A stretch of 64,000 nt of DNA from an uncultured Halieaceae bacterium. Its GTDB lineage: Bacteria; Pseudomonadota; Gammaproteobacteria; Pseudomonadales; Halieaceae. Positions within the stretch are counted from its first letter, which is position 1, and each line of letters starts with the position of its first letter. Below the pieces are notes generated by a model. It searched no databases. It saw nothing but the letters and a program-made list of their open reading frames with translations, and had not been told where the DNA came from. Shown piece after piece: positions 18,389 through 27,850 of the stretch. The DNA lies in contig CAJXNM010000011.1 of the NCBI GenBank assembly GCA_913057135.1, forward strand, positions 1 through 64,000, given 5' to 3'. The position numbers and the translations under genes are program-made.

Positions 18389-20959
18389 ATGGCCGCGTTA
18401 CCAAAGCACGCACGGGTCGTTATTGTGGGGCAGGGCGGCATTGTCGGTGCCTCGGTTGCCCACCACCTGATTGAAGCTGGCTGGGACAACATTGTCGGAC
18501 TCGAAAAGTCGGCGGTCCCTACCGATATAGGCTCTACCTCCCACGCCTCTGATTTCTGCTACATGACGGCCCACGACAAGCTGACCTGTTACACCACCCT
18601 GTACAGCAAAGCGTTCTACCAAGCCCGTGGTAATTACATTCAGACCGGTGGCCTCGAGGTGGCTCGTAAAGACGATGATGAGCGCATGCAGGAACTGTTG
18701 CGCAAAGTTGCATCGGGTAAAGCGTTCGGTACCCGCGCGCATATGATCTCCCCAGCTGAAGCTAAAGAGCGCTTTCCCCTGCTGGAGGAGGATATGATCC
18801 AAGGGGCGCTTTGGGATCCCGATGCCGGTTTGGTAACGCCACGCTCCCAGAAAGTGGCCGGTGATCTGGTTGACGAGGCGGTGGCCACCGGCAAGCTGCA
18901 GGTCTTTGCCTACACCCCAGCTACGCGCATTATCGTGGAACAGGGCAGAGCGGTGGGCGTAGAAACCGAGAAGGGCACCATTACGGCCGACCATGTGGTG
19001 CTCTGTGTCGGTATTTGGGGCTCACCGGTCGCCGAGACTGCAGGGGTCAAATTGCCGCTTATGCCCCTGGAACATCCGCTCTTGTTCTTTGGACCTTGGG
19101 AGGAACTAAACGGCACGGGTAAGGATATTGTCTACCCGCTGTTTCGTGATCAGGGTAACTCCGGTTACGTGCGCGATACGGGTGATCCCACCACCCCCGA
19201 AGGGGGGCTCATCGAGTGGGGTTATTACGAGCCCGATAACCCGCGGCTGATTGAAGCCACCGATATTGCCGAGCCCGGTGATGCACGCTTGTCGCCATCG
19301 ATGCGGGACTTAACCCTCGATCAGGTGATGGAAGGGTTCGAGAAGGCCCTTGAAATGACACCCATACTGGGTGAGCTGGGTTGGGAAGAGCGACGCTCAT
19401 TCAACGGCTTATTGTCGGTAACCACTGACGGTGGATCGATTATCGGTGAAGCGCCCGATGTCCAGGGACTCTGGCTATGCGAGGCCATTTGGGTGAAGGA
19501 TGGTCCCGGTGCCGGAAAGGTCCTTGCGGATTTGATGACCCACGGTCGCACGGAATATGACATTCACAGCGTGGATCCCGCACGCCACTATCCGGTGCAA
19601 CTGGATAAGGCCTTCATCCGCGATCGCTGTTACGAGATCGCTAAGAAAGTGTATACCCCTGCGGTACACCCCAGAGAGCCTTTCGCGTCATCTCGACAAG
19701 TGCGAACGAGTCCTTTTTATGAGCGTGAAGTGGCTCTGGGCGGCTATTTTATGGAGGTTGCAGGCTGGGAGCGAGCCCACGGTTATGCGGCTAATGAAGC
19801 GACCCTGTTAGAGCGGTATCGAGATCAGGTACCCAAGCGTGAGAACGAATGGGATGCGAGGCATTTTTGGGAAGTCTCAAATGCCGAACAATTGGCCATG
19901 AGTGACAGCGTCGGCATGATCAACTTGGCCCACTTCGCCATCTACGATGTCACCGGGCCCGACGCGGAAGCCCTGATGGAGTACCTGTCGGTCGCTAAAG
20001 TCGGTGGTGATACCCCTGTCGGTAAGGGGGTCTATACCCACTTCCTCGATGCCGCTGGAGGTATTCGAGCAGATTTGACCATTGTGCGTTTGGCGTCAGA
20101 TGCCTTCCGTGTCATCTGTGGCGGCGACACCGGTCACCGGGACTATGTGTGGATGCAGCATATTTGCCGGCAGCAGCAATTGTCGGGTGTTACGTTCCTT
20201 GATCGCAGCGAACAATTGGCCACCTTGGGCCTGTGGGGACCTGAGGCACGCTCGACCCTGCAGCAGCTAATGGACGACCCGGCCGAGGTCAGTCTTGAGC
20301 AGTTCCCCTATGCCAACGCTAAGACCATTACCGTCGCCGGTATCGAGATCTGGGCGTTTCGTATCTCTTATGTGGGGGAGCAGGGCTGGGAATTGTATTT
20401 CAATGTCGCCGACGGCTTGGCCCTGTGGGATGCCTTAGCTGCACTGGGCGTGATCCCGGTAGGTATTGAAACCTACGCCAATAGTCGGCGTTTGGAGAAG
20501 AGCCTGCGTCTGCAGAACGCCGATTTGGAAACCGAATACAACTTGTACGAGGCGGGTCTCGCTCGCCCGAAAGTGAAGGCGGCGGATTTCCACGGTAAAG
20601 CGGCCTATGTAGAGCAGCGGGCGTTGCCAGAGCAGGCCGCTTATTTGTGCACCCTAGTGCTGGAAGACACCACCGATCAGTCGGGGGTTGTGCGCTACCC
20701 GGTGGGGATGTGGCCGTTATTAGATGCCACCTCGGGGGAGGTATTAGTCGATGCAAAGGGACGGCGCTCATACACCACCAGCATCGCGTATGGCCCATCG
20801 CTGGGACTCAATATTGCCATGGGCTATTTGCCGATCTCCCATGCGGTAGAGGGCAACACGGTACTGATGGAACATTTTGGTGAGACGTTTACCGCCAAGG
20901 TGGCCTGCGTCGGTTACCGTCCACTCCTTGACCCGGATAATACGCGGGTGCGCAGCTAG
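18389..20959 (+). CDS. FAD-dependent oxidoreductase/GcvT-domain fusion (sarcosine/dimethylglycine dehydrogenase-like)
   Basis: VVIVGQGGIVGASVAHHLIEAGW DAO fold with C-term GcvT folate-binding region (GPEARSTLQQLM...RISYVGEQGWELYF). Confidence 0.87.
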   Translation: MAALPKHARVVIVGQGGIVGASVAHHLIEAGWDNIVGLEKSAVPTDIGSTSHASDFCYMTAHDKLTCYTTLYSKAFYQARGNYIQTGGLEVARKDDDERMQELLRKVASGKAFGTRAHMISPAEAKERFPLLEEDMIQGALWDPDAGLVTPRSQKVAGDLVDEAVATGKLQVFAYTPATRIIVEQGRAVGVETEKGTITADHVVLCVGIWGSPVAETAGVKLPLMPLEHPLLFFGPWEELNGTGKDIVYPLFRDQGNSGYVRDTGDPTTPEGGLIEWGYYEPDNPRLIEATDIAEPGDARLSPSMRDLTLDQVMEGFEKALEMTPILGELGWEERRSFNGLLSVTTDGGSIIGEAPDVQGLWLCEAIWVKDGPGAGKVLADLMTHGRTEYDIHSVDPARHYPVQLDKAFIRDRCYEIAKKVYTPAVHPREPFASSRQVRTSPFYEREVALGGYFMEVAGWERAHGYAANEATLLERYRDQVPKRENEWDARHFWEVSNAEQLAMSDSVGMINLAHFAIYDVTGPDAEALMEYLSVAKVGGDTPVGKGVYTHFLDAAGGIRADLTIVRLASDAFRVICGGDTGHRDYVWMQHICRQQQLSGVTFLDRSEQLATLGLWGPEARSTLQQLMDDPAEVSLEQFPYANAKTITVAGIEIWAFRISYVGEQGWELYFNVADGLALWDALAALGVIPVGIETYANSRRLEKSLRLQNADLETEYNLYEAGLARPKVKAADFHGKAAYVEQRALPEQAAYLCTLVLEDTTDQSGVVRYPVGMWPLLDATSGEVLVDAKGRRSYTTSIAYGPSLGLNIAMGYLPISHAVEGNTVLMEHFGETFTAKVACVGYRPLLDPDNTRVRS

Positions 20960-20961
20960 AT

Positions 20962-21222
20962 CTACCAGGCAATATGCTGGGGGTGAGCAACCGAGAGTTG
21001 TAGCCAATCGTCGACGGTAGCAATCGGAACCCCAGGGTCCATGGGGTTGCCGGTGATAGCGAGGTCATCGGCGTAGACGTAAATCGGGCAGGGCCACGGA
21101 TTGGCGGCTATGTCAGCCAAGGCCCACACCGCTTCGTCCATGACAATGACGGCGTCCTCGGAACGCGCGCATGTTCGGCAGTCATCGGCTCTTTTTGGCG
21201 TATGTAAGGTGTGCAGAGCCAT
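20962..21222 (-). CDS. tusB: TusB/DsrH-like sulfur relay protein
   Basis: Short ORF ending the tusDCB-like operon; MALHTLHTPKRADDCRTCARSEDAVIVMDEAVWAL. Confidence 0.7.
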   Translation of the reverse strand: MALHTLHTPKRADDCRTCARSEDAVIVMDEAVWALADIAANPWPCPIYVYADDLAITGNPMDPGVPIATVDDWLQLSVAHPQHIAW

Positions 21223-21596
21223 TAGAAGCTCAGTACGTGTTTTGCATTGGCCACCAACTCACCCCAGCGCGCCACATTGATCGTTTCAATGTTAAGGTCT
21301 TCGATGGCTTGAGGTTTGCTACCACAGGGGGACCTGTCATCGTCATCGACCAAAAGGTAAAGGGTTTCTATGTCGTACAGTGGCATGGCAGTGAGTTGCT
21401 TGAAGATGTTCCCTTCACCTTTGGGCGCAAGCTGCTCGGGATTGAGTGCATTGACAGCAAGGTCCTCGAGAACCACTACCACCGACTGTCCGAAAGCCCC
21501 ACAAGCCAGTGCCACATTCAGCCCGTGATTTAGTTGTTCGTTGTAGTAGGGCGCAGCGCTCAAACGAATCAACCAAGTGACTTGCTCAGATGACAT
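21222..21596 (-). CDS. tusC: TusC/DsrF-like sulfur relay protein
   Basis: GLNVALACGAFGQSVVVVLEDLAVNAL; TLYLLVDD. Confidence 0.75.
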   Translation of the reverse strand: MSSEQVTWLIRLSAAPYYNEQLNHGLNVALACGAFGQSVVVVLEDLAVNALNPEQLAPKGEGNIFKQLTAMPLYDIETLYLLVDDDDRSPCGSKPQAIEDLNIETINVARWGELVANAKHVLSF

Positions 21597-21930
21597 GAAT
21601 AACCCGGTCAGTGCTGAAGCCGGCCTCCATGAGCACCCCTAACCCGCCGATTTGCCAGGGCGCTGCACAATGATCGAGTGCATAGCGCTCATAGGAGGCA
21701 CTGCATAGGGTGAGCGACAGCTCGGAGTCAGCTGAGGCTTGCTGCCATTCGGTTGCGAGTTCAGTCGCCCATGGCAACCCAATTTGAACCCCCTGACCAA
21801 AAAAAAAGGCTTGTGCCGGGCAGTGGCCGGCGCGTTTTAACGCCTCAATCAACGCCAGTACCCTGCGGTGTTTAAGCGCCTGTTCAGGGCTGGCGGTGAT
21901 CATGAAGGTGTAGCTAAGGGTTTGTGTCAC
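21586..21930 (-). CDS. tusD: TusD/DsrE-like sulfurtransferase
   Basis: GHCPAQAFFFGQGVQIG, LTLCSASYERYAL (candidate active Cys), GGLGVLMEA. Confidence 0.78.
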   Translation of the reverse strand: MTQTLSYTFMITASPEQALKHRRVLALIEALKRAGHCPAQAFFFGQGVQIGLPWATELATEWQQASADSELSLTLCSASYERYALDHCAAPWQIGGLGVLMEAGFSTDRVIHVI

Positions 21931-22021
21931 TGGATAACTCGTGTTGGGCGCAGCGGCGCTTGTCAGCGTCGCTTTAGGGTGAAATCATACCCTAAAACAC
22001 TGTGGCTATAAGGACAAAAGC

Positions 22022-23557
22022 ATGCCTCATCTCTCGGTTACTGCACAAGAAACCCCATCGAAACCCGCGCTTATCATGGGCGGATCAGGCAGGGTAGTGA
22101 GCTATGGCGAGTTAGATCGGCGTAGTAATCAGGTCGCACATCTACTGCGTTTGTGTGGTGTGCACAGAGGCGATCACATCGCCATGATGCTAGAGAATAG
22201 CCCAGAGTTCATTGAGATCGCCTGCGCCGCCCTGCGCGCTGGTATCATTTTTACACCCATTAGCACCCATCTTAAGAGCGATGAAACCGCCTATATCTTA
22301 GAAAACTGTGGTGCCAAGGTGTTTGTGGTATCAGCGCAGTACGCGGATGTGGCTGAGAAAATGATCCGACAGGCCCCCACGGTTGAGCGCTTTTACATGG
22401 TTGGCGGTGTGCGTGATGGCTTTGAGCCCTGGGAAGAAGCCCTCGATCCCATGCCAACCACCCCCATTGCCGATCAAAGCACCGGTACCTCAATGCTGTA
22501 CTCCTCTGGCACCACGGGCAAGCCAAAAGGTGTCTTGATTCCCCCAAGTGATGCGGCGTTTGATGCGCCCTATCCCCTCAGTGTTTCCATTGGGCCCGCC
22601 TTTGGCTTTGGTCCAGAGACCACCTATTTATCTCCCGCGCCGCTCTATCATGCAGCGCCGATGCACTACAACATGCTGGTGCTCGATACCGGTGGCTGTT
22701 CGGTCATTATGGAGAAATTTGATCCGGAGAAGGCCCTGTCGCTCATAGAAGACTATCGGGTCACCCACAGTCAGTGGGTACCCATCATGTTTGTGCGTAT
22801 GCTCAAACTGCCTAAAGCAGTACGTGAGCGCTACGACGTCAGTTCGATGCAAGTGGCTCTGCATGCCGCTGCACCCTGTCCGATAGAGGTCAAGGAGCAG
22901 ATGATCGATTGGTGGGGACCCATTGTCTGGGAGTATTACTCCTCTAGCGAAGCGGCGGGCTTTACCCTGATCGATGCCAACAGTTGGCTAACCCACAAGG
23001 GGTCGGTGGGGCGACCACTGTTTGGCGTGCCCCACGTCTGTGACGATGAGGGCCGAGAGCTGCCTCCCGGCGAGGTGGGCACCATCTGGTTCTCGGAATT
23101 GCGTGACAAATTTGCCTACCACAACGAGCCCGCCAAAACCGAGTCGGCCTATAACAAAGACGGTTGGGCGACCTGCGGTGACATGGGCTATCTCGACGAC
23201 GAGGGCTTTTTATACCTCACTGACCGGCGCAACTTCATGATCATTACCGGGGGCGTCAACGTGTATCCCGCCGAAGTGGAGAACGTGCTCATTGGGCATC
23301 CGAAAGTTGCCGACGTGGCGGTGTTTGGGGTGCCCAACGAGGAATTCGGCGAAGAGGTGAAGGCCGTCGTGCAGCCTGGTAATTGGGTAGATGCCACCGA
23401 TGAGACCGCTTTTGAGTTGCTCGAGTGGCTACGCGAGCGCTTATCCCATGTGAAGGTTCCCAAGTCCCTGGACTTCATGGAACAGCTGCCGCGCATGGAC
23501 AACGGCAAGCTGTACAAACGCCACCTTATGGAGGCGTATAAGAACCGAGAGGGCTAG
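22022..23557 (+). CDS. AMP-dependent acyl-CoA synthetase
   Basis: LYSSGTTGKPKG, YYSSSEAAGFTLI, TDRRNFMIITGGVNVYPAEVEN, NGKLYKRHL. Confidence 0.93.
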   Translation: MPHLSVTAQETPSKPALIMGGSGRVVSYGELDRRSNQVAHLLRLCGVHRGDHIAMMLENSPEFIEIACAALRAGIIFTPISTHLKSDETAYILENCGAKVFVVSAQYADVAEKMIRQAPTVERFYMVGGVRDGFEPWEEALDPMPTTPIADQSTGTSMLYSSGTTGKPKGVLIPPSDAAFDAPYPLSVSIGPAFGFGPETTYLSPAPLYHAAPMHYNMLVLDTGGCSVIMEKFDPEKALSLIEDYRVTHSQWVPIMFVRMLKLPKAVRERYDVSSMQVALHAAAPCPIEVKEQMIDWWGPIVWEYYSSSEAAGFTLIDANSWLTHKGSVGRPLFGVPHVCDDEGRELPPGEVGTIWFSELRDKFAYHNEPAKTESAYNKDGWATCGDMGYLDDEGFLYLTDRRNFMIITGGVNVYPAEVENVLIGHPKVADVAVFGVPNEEFGEEVKAVVQPGNWVDATDETAFELLEWLRERLSHVKVPKSLDFMEQLPRMDNGKLYKRHLMEAYKNREG

Positions 23558-23560
23558 GGT

Positions 23561-24934
23561 CTAGCGAATACCGAAGCTGGCGGCAATGAGTACGGCGCCG
23601 GTGGCAATGACCGGTATCACCACGGTAATGATGCCCACATCTCGGTATGCCTGGCGGTGAGTTAACTGGGTGATCGTGAGCATAGCCACGACAGCGCCGC
23701 AGTGGGGCAGGGAGTCAAAGCCACCGCTGGCGATGGCAGCGACCCGGTGCAGGACCTCGGGGTCAACGCCCTGGGCAAGATAACTGGGCGCCAGGGCCTG
23801 CATGAATATTTGCAGTCCCCCAGACGCCGAGCCCGTGATCGCCGAGATCGTGCTGATCGAGCCAAACACCGAGAGCAACGGCGGTAAGCCAGAGTCGGTG
23901 GCCAGGCTGAGAAAGTGTTGAAAACCGGTGGTTTGGGTCACAACACCCCCAAAGCCGATGACCGCCGCGGTATTGATCAGCGGCAGAATGGCGTCTTGGG
24001 TGCCATGGCCCATGACCGTGAGCAAGCGTGGCCGCACCGAGCTGAACAAAGCACCCGCAACAACACTACCCAATACCAGAGCAATACTTGGCCACAAAAT
24101 CGGTTGGCTGTTGGCGAAAGCCAATAGTGCTCCCACTTGTCCCCCGGGTGCACCGCCGCCGATGGTGACAAGCCGCGGTAGAAGTATGGTTCCCAGCACC
24201 AGCACTAAGGGAATGATGGCCGTGTGCCAGTTGGGCAGTGTGATCGCATCAAGATCTAATAGTTGGTCCCGCGGTCCGGGCTCGAATCCCTCGCCGGCCA
24301 CCAGCGCGCGGCGACGCTGGTACTCGAGATACCAAATACCCAAGCCCAGCATAATGGCCGACGCCAATAAGCCCAGTAGGGGTGCGGCGAATAAATCGGT
24401 GCCCAGCGCCGATGCGGCGATGACATTGTGTATGGAGGGGGTGCCGGGCATAGCACTGAGGGTGTAGGTACCCGCACCCAATGCTAGCGCAGCGCAAAAG
24501 AGCCGCTTCGGAATGTCCGCTTCACGCAGTAACTGCAGACCGAGGGGATACATGGCAAAAATAACCACGAACACAACGACGCCACCGTAGGTCAGTAACG
24601 AGCAGGCGACGACCGTGATCAGCAGTGCCTGTTGTGCCCCCATACGCCGCACCAGCGCCATAGCGACGGCGGCAGCGGCGCCGGAATCACCCATGACACG
24701 TCCGAACATCGCACCGCTTGCGAAGAGCAGAAAAAACTTTCCGGCGAAGGTAAAGGCGCCCAGTTTACCCAGGGCAAATGACGTCGCGAGCGCGTCGGCC
24801 AGGGGTAGTCCGTTGCTGATGATGACCAGGATCGAGCACAGCAGGGCGGCAAAAATAATATCGACCCCGCGCAAGGCAAGGGTAATGAGCAGGGCAACGC
24901 TTGCCAGCAAGCCGGCGTAGGCGATAAAGGTCAT
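23561..24934 (-). CDS. GntP-type/organic acid permease
   Basis: ~12 TM protein; AMPGTPSIHNVIAASALGTD, IASGGFDSLPHCGAVVAML. Confidence 0.8.
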   Translation of the reverse strand: MTFIAYAGLLASVALLITLALRGVDIIFAALLCSILVIISNGLPLADALATSFALGKLGAFTFAGKFFLLFASGAMFGRVMGDSGAAAAVAMALVRRMGAQQALLITVVACSLLTYGGVVVFVVIFAMYPLGLQLLREADIPKRLFCAALALGAGTYTLSAMPGTPSIHNVIAASALGTDLFAAPLLGLLASAIMLGLGIWYLEYQRRRALVAGEGFEPGPRDQLLDLDAITLPNWHTAIIPLVLVLGTILLPRLVTIGGGAPGGQVGALLAFANSQPILWPSIALVLGSVVAGALFSSVRPRLLTVMGHGTQDAILPLINTAAVIGFGGVVTQTTGFQHFLSLATDSGLPPLLSVFGSISTISAITGSASGGLQIFMQALAPSYLAQGVDPEVLHRVAAIASGGFDSLPHCGAVVAMLTITQLTHRQAYRDVGIITVVIPVIATGAVLIAASFGIR

Positions 24935-24990
24935 TCGCCAGTCTCCTTTGTTATGGTTGTCAGAGTACGCCAAATGATAGCCGATCTCCC

Positions 24991-25026
24991 GAGTGCGATC
25001 TCCCTAGAGAGTGCGATCTCCCTAGA
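24991..25026. repeat. Two tandem copies of an 18-bp unit (GAGTGCGATCTCCCTAGA)
   Basis: Direct reading. Confidence 0.95.
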
Positions 25027-25086
25027 GATAGTGGCAGGGTATGGGATAAGCTAATACCAAAAGGCGATACTAACGAGAGGTAAGGT

Positions 25087-26643
25087 GTGCGCCGAAAGAA
25101 CAAGCTAAAAGCGCTCGATAAGGCCATGGCAACCGCCGCTCACTATGACGAGTGGCGGGCCGCGGCGATTGCCCACGATGAACAATCGGGGATGGCCCGT
25201 TGGCGAGAAACAGAGCAGACCGATCTCTACGACCATTCTCAAATTCGCCTGCGTCTCGACCGTTTGCGCAATCTTCGGGCCCGCGGCGACTTTCAAGGGT
25301 TGCTGTTTGCGCTCAATGAAGGCATCCACGGCAATATGGGGGGGATGGGAAAGAGTGCCCTCTATCGCAAGGCCCGGTTTGGCACCAAACGCCTGATTGA
25401 AGATTACATCGCCGAAATCGACAGCAGTTTGCGTATCCTCGCGGAACTCGACGACGACATTATTCCGACACAGGAAAAGATCGAGTTTTTCTACCGCGCC
25501 AATGTGTGTTTTGGGCGCTCAGCGCTCATGCTAAGCGGCGGTGGTGTGATGGGTTTTCTGCACTTGGGTGTGGTTAATGTGTTGGTACAGCAGGGACTGT
25601 TACCGCGGGTTATCTCGGGCTCCAGTGCGGGATCTCTGATCGCAGGCGTGCTGGCCTGCCACTCCGATGATGAGCTCCAGCGCTTCAGTGATCCGACCAT
25701 TGTGCGCAGTGAGGCTGCCCGGGACGTGGGTTTTATGCGCCGTATGCTACTGGGCATGGGCCCGCAAATTACACTGGAGGACCTCGAGACCCTCGTCGAG
25801 GGCCTCATCCCGAACATGACCTTTGCCGAGGCCTATGCCAAGACAGGGCGTCAGGTCAGTATCACGGTGGCGCCCGCTGAGCCTCATCAGCGCTCGCGCC
25901 TGCTGAATGCGGTCACGTCGCCGAATGTGTATATCCGCTCCGCCATCATGGCGTCCTGCGCGGTGCCGGGGGTCTTTCCGCCGGTCATGCTCATGGCGCG
26001 GAATGTTCACGGTGAGCCCCAGCCCTACCTACCCGGCAGGCGATGGATCGATGGCTCGGTGGCCGATGATTTACCGGCAAAGCGCTTGTCGCGTCTTTAC
26101 AGCACCAACCACTACATCGTCAGTATGGTCAATCCGGTTGCCACCCTGTTTTTAAATCAGGGTGAAGAACACAGCCCGTTGCGACGGGCCGTGGGTACGC
26201 TGGGTGTGGGGGTCGGTCGGGAGATCCTGAATTTTTACCGTGGCCTTGCCCAGCGCCAGGGGGACAATTGGCCCCGCTTTAACATGATGCTGCATGGGCT
26301 GCATGCGCTGATGGATCAGGAGTATTCGGGGGATATCAACATCGTACCGACACTGCGCACGGCAAACCCACTGCGTCTATTGTCCCATCTCGATGAAGAA
26401 GAGTTGGTCAATATCGTCGCAGAGGGTGAGCGGGCCTGCTTTGAAAAAGTGGAAGCCATCCGTCGCTGCACTATGATATCGCGCACCTTGGAAGATATTT
26501 TGTATCGCTTTGAATACGGCGACCTGCGGCCAGACCCCAGTCAATTTCGGCGGCCCCGATCATCGAGGCGCAGGCCGCCCCCAACCGATGCTCAGTTAGC
26601 CCAGTTACAGCAGCCTAGAAGGCGTCGCGCTAGGGCGGGTTAA
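25087..26643 (+). CDS. DUF3336 / patatin-like phospholipase
   Basis: MLSGGGVMGFLHLGVV, SGSSAGSLIAG (GXSXG), DGSVADDLP (catalytic Asp). Confidence 0.92.
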   Translation: MRRKNKLKALDKAMATAAHYDEWRAAAIAHDEQSGMARWRETEQTDLYDHSQIRLRLDRLRNLRARGDFQGLLFALNEGIHGNMGGMGKSALYRKARFGTKRLIEDYIAEIDSSLRILAELDDDIIPTQEKIEFFYRANVCFGRSALMLSGGGVMGFLHLGVVNVLVQQGLLPRVISGSSAGSLIAGVLACHSDDELQRFSDPTIVRSEAARDVGFMRRMLLGMGPQITLEDLETLVEGLIPNMTFAEAYAKTGRQVSITVAPAEPHQRSRLLNAVTSPNVYIRSAIMASCAVPGVFPPVMLMARNVHGEPQPYLPGRRWIDGSVADDLPAKRLSRLYSTNHYIVSMVNPVATLFLNQGEEHSPLRRAVGTLGVGVGREILNFYRGLAQRQGDNWPRFNMMLHGLHALMDQEYSGDINIVPTLRTANPLRLLSHLDEEELVNIVAEGERACFEKVEAIRRCTMISRTLEDILYRFEYGDLRPDPSQFRRPRSSRRRPPPTDAQLAQLQQPRRRRARAG

Positions 26644-27659
26644 TCGCCCATATAAGGCAGTGCCATCGCCGCCAATGGTCCCACCATATCACCTCGGCTA
26701 GCGGCTTCTGCACTCGATGCGTTGCCGTCGATGGCCCGTTTCTTGACCCCCTGTAGAATCGCGGCGAGACGGAAAAAGCAGAACACCATGTAAAACGGCC
26801 AGTGGGCGATGTCATCGCGCCCGGTGCGCTCGCAGTAGCGGGCGATGTACTCCGGGTCACTGGGAATGCCTAGCGGCCCGCGGTCGACACCCATCATGCC
26901 GTTGATACCCCCCTCACGGGGCAGCTGCCAGGCCATCACCTGATAAGCCAGGTCAGCGATAGGATTGCCCAGGGTCGACAGTTCCCAGTCAAGCACCGCG
27001 ATGATGCGAGGTTCGGTGGGGTGGAACATGACGTTGTCGAGCCGATAGTCACCGTGAACTAGTGAGACCCTGCCGTCGTCCGCGGGCAGGTGCGCGGGCA
27101 GCCAGTCAATCATGCGCTCCATCGCCGGCTGGGTCTCTGTTTCAGAGGCGCGATATTGCTTCGTCCAGCGACCAATTTGACGCTCAAAATAGTTACCGGG
27201 CTTGCCGTAGTCAGATAGCCCAACGCGCTCTATATCCACCGAGTGCATGGCCGCGAGTACGCGATTCATCTCATCGTACATCGCCGTGCGCTCGCGTGTA
27301 GAGACTTCTGGAAGCGCAGGGTCCCAGAACACGCGACCCTCCAAGCATTCCATCAGGTAGAACATCGATCCGATGATGCTGTCGTCGTCACACAGGGCAA
27401 ACGCCTGTGGCACAGGCACATCGGTGTCCGCAAGGGCCTTGATGACCCGGTATTCCCGATCAACCGCATGGGCAGATGCGAGCAACTGGCCCGGAGGTTT
27501 TCGGCGTAGTACGTAACGTCGGTCACCGGCGGTCAATTTAAAGGTTGGATTCGACTGGCCACCGGCAAATTTTTCGGCGCTGAGTGGACCCTCAAAGTCA
27601 TGAATGTGCTGCCGCAGCCAAGGCTCAAGGCGCTCAAGATCCAGTGTTTGTGTCGTCAC
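26640..27659 (-). CDS. Phosphotransferase family protein (APH/ACAD10-like)
   Basis: LVHGDYRLDNVMFHPTEPRIIAVLDWELSTLGNPIADLAY. Confidence 0.92.
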   Translation of the reverse strand: MTTQTLDLERLEPWLRQHIHDFEGPLSAEKFAGGQSNPTFKLTAGDRRYVLRRKPPGQLLASAHAVDREYRVIKALADTDVPVPQAFALCDDDSIIGSMFYLMECLEGRVFWDPALPEVSTRERTAMYDEMNRVLAAMHSVDIERVGLSDYGKPGNYFERQIGRWTKQYRASETETQPAMERMIDWLPAHLPADDGRVSLVHGDYRLDNVMFHPTEPRIIAVLDWELSTLGNPIADLAYQVMAWQLPREGGINGMMGVDRGPLGIPSDPEYIARYCERTGRDDIAHWPFYMVFCFFRLAAILQGVKKRAIDGNASSAEAASRGDMVGPLAAMALPYMGD

Positions 27660-27850
27660 CGTGCCGTCTCCTCGTGGATCGCGCGAAACTGTTCATGGGG
27701 AAAACTGTAATCGCGGTTGAAAAATTTGAACCTAGAGTATGCTGTGGTTATGCTCGGGGTCGCAACCGGGATGTACCACCCTGCACGGCAACCGCTCGAC
27801 CCGTTACCCCGTGTCGACGCCGACAACAAGAAGAGACGCCAGGAGCATCG

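Noticed and set aside
18398-18994. 198-aa minus-strand ORF opposite the DMGDH-like gene
   Set aside because: Antisense to a well supported CDS; no recognisable motif
26640-26643. Overlapping stop codons of convergent patatin and kinase genes
   Set aside because: Ordinary compact convergent arrangement (TTAA), not informative
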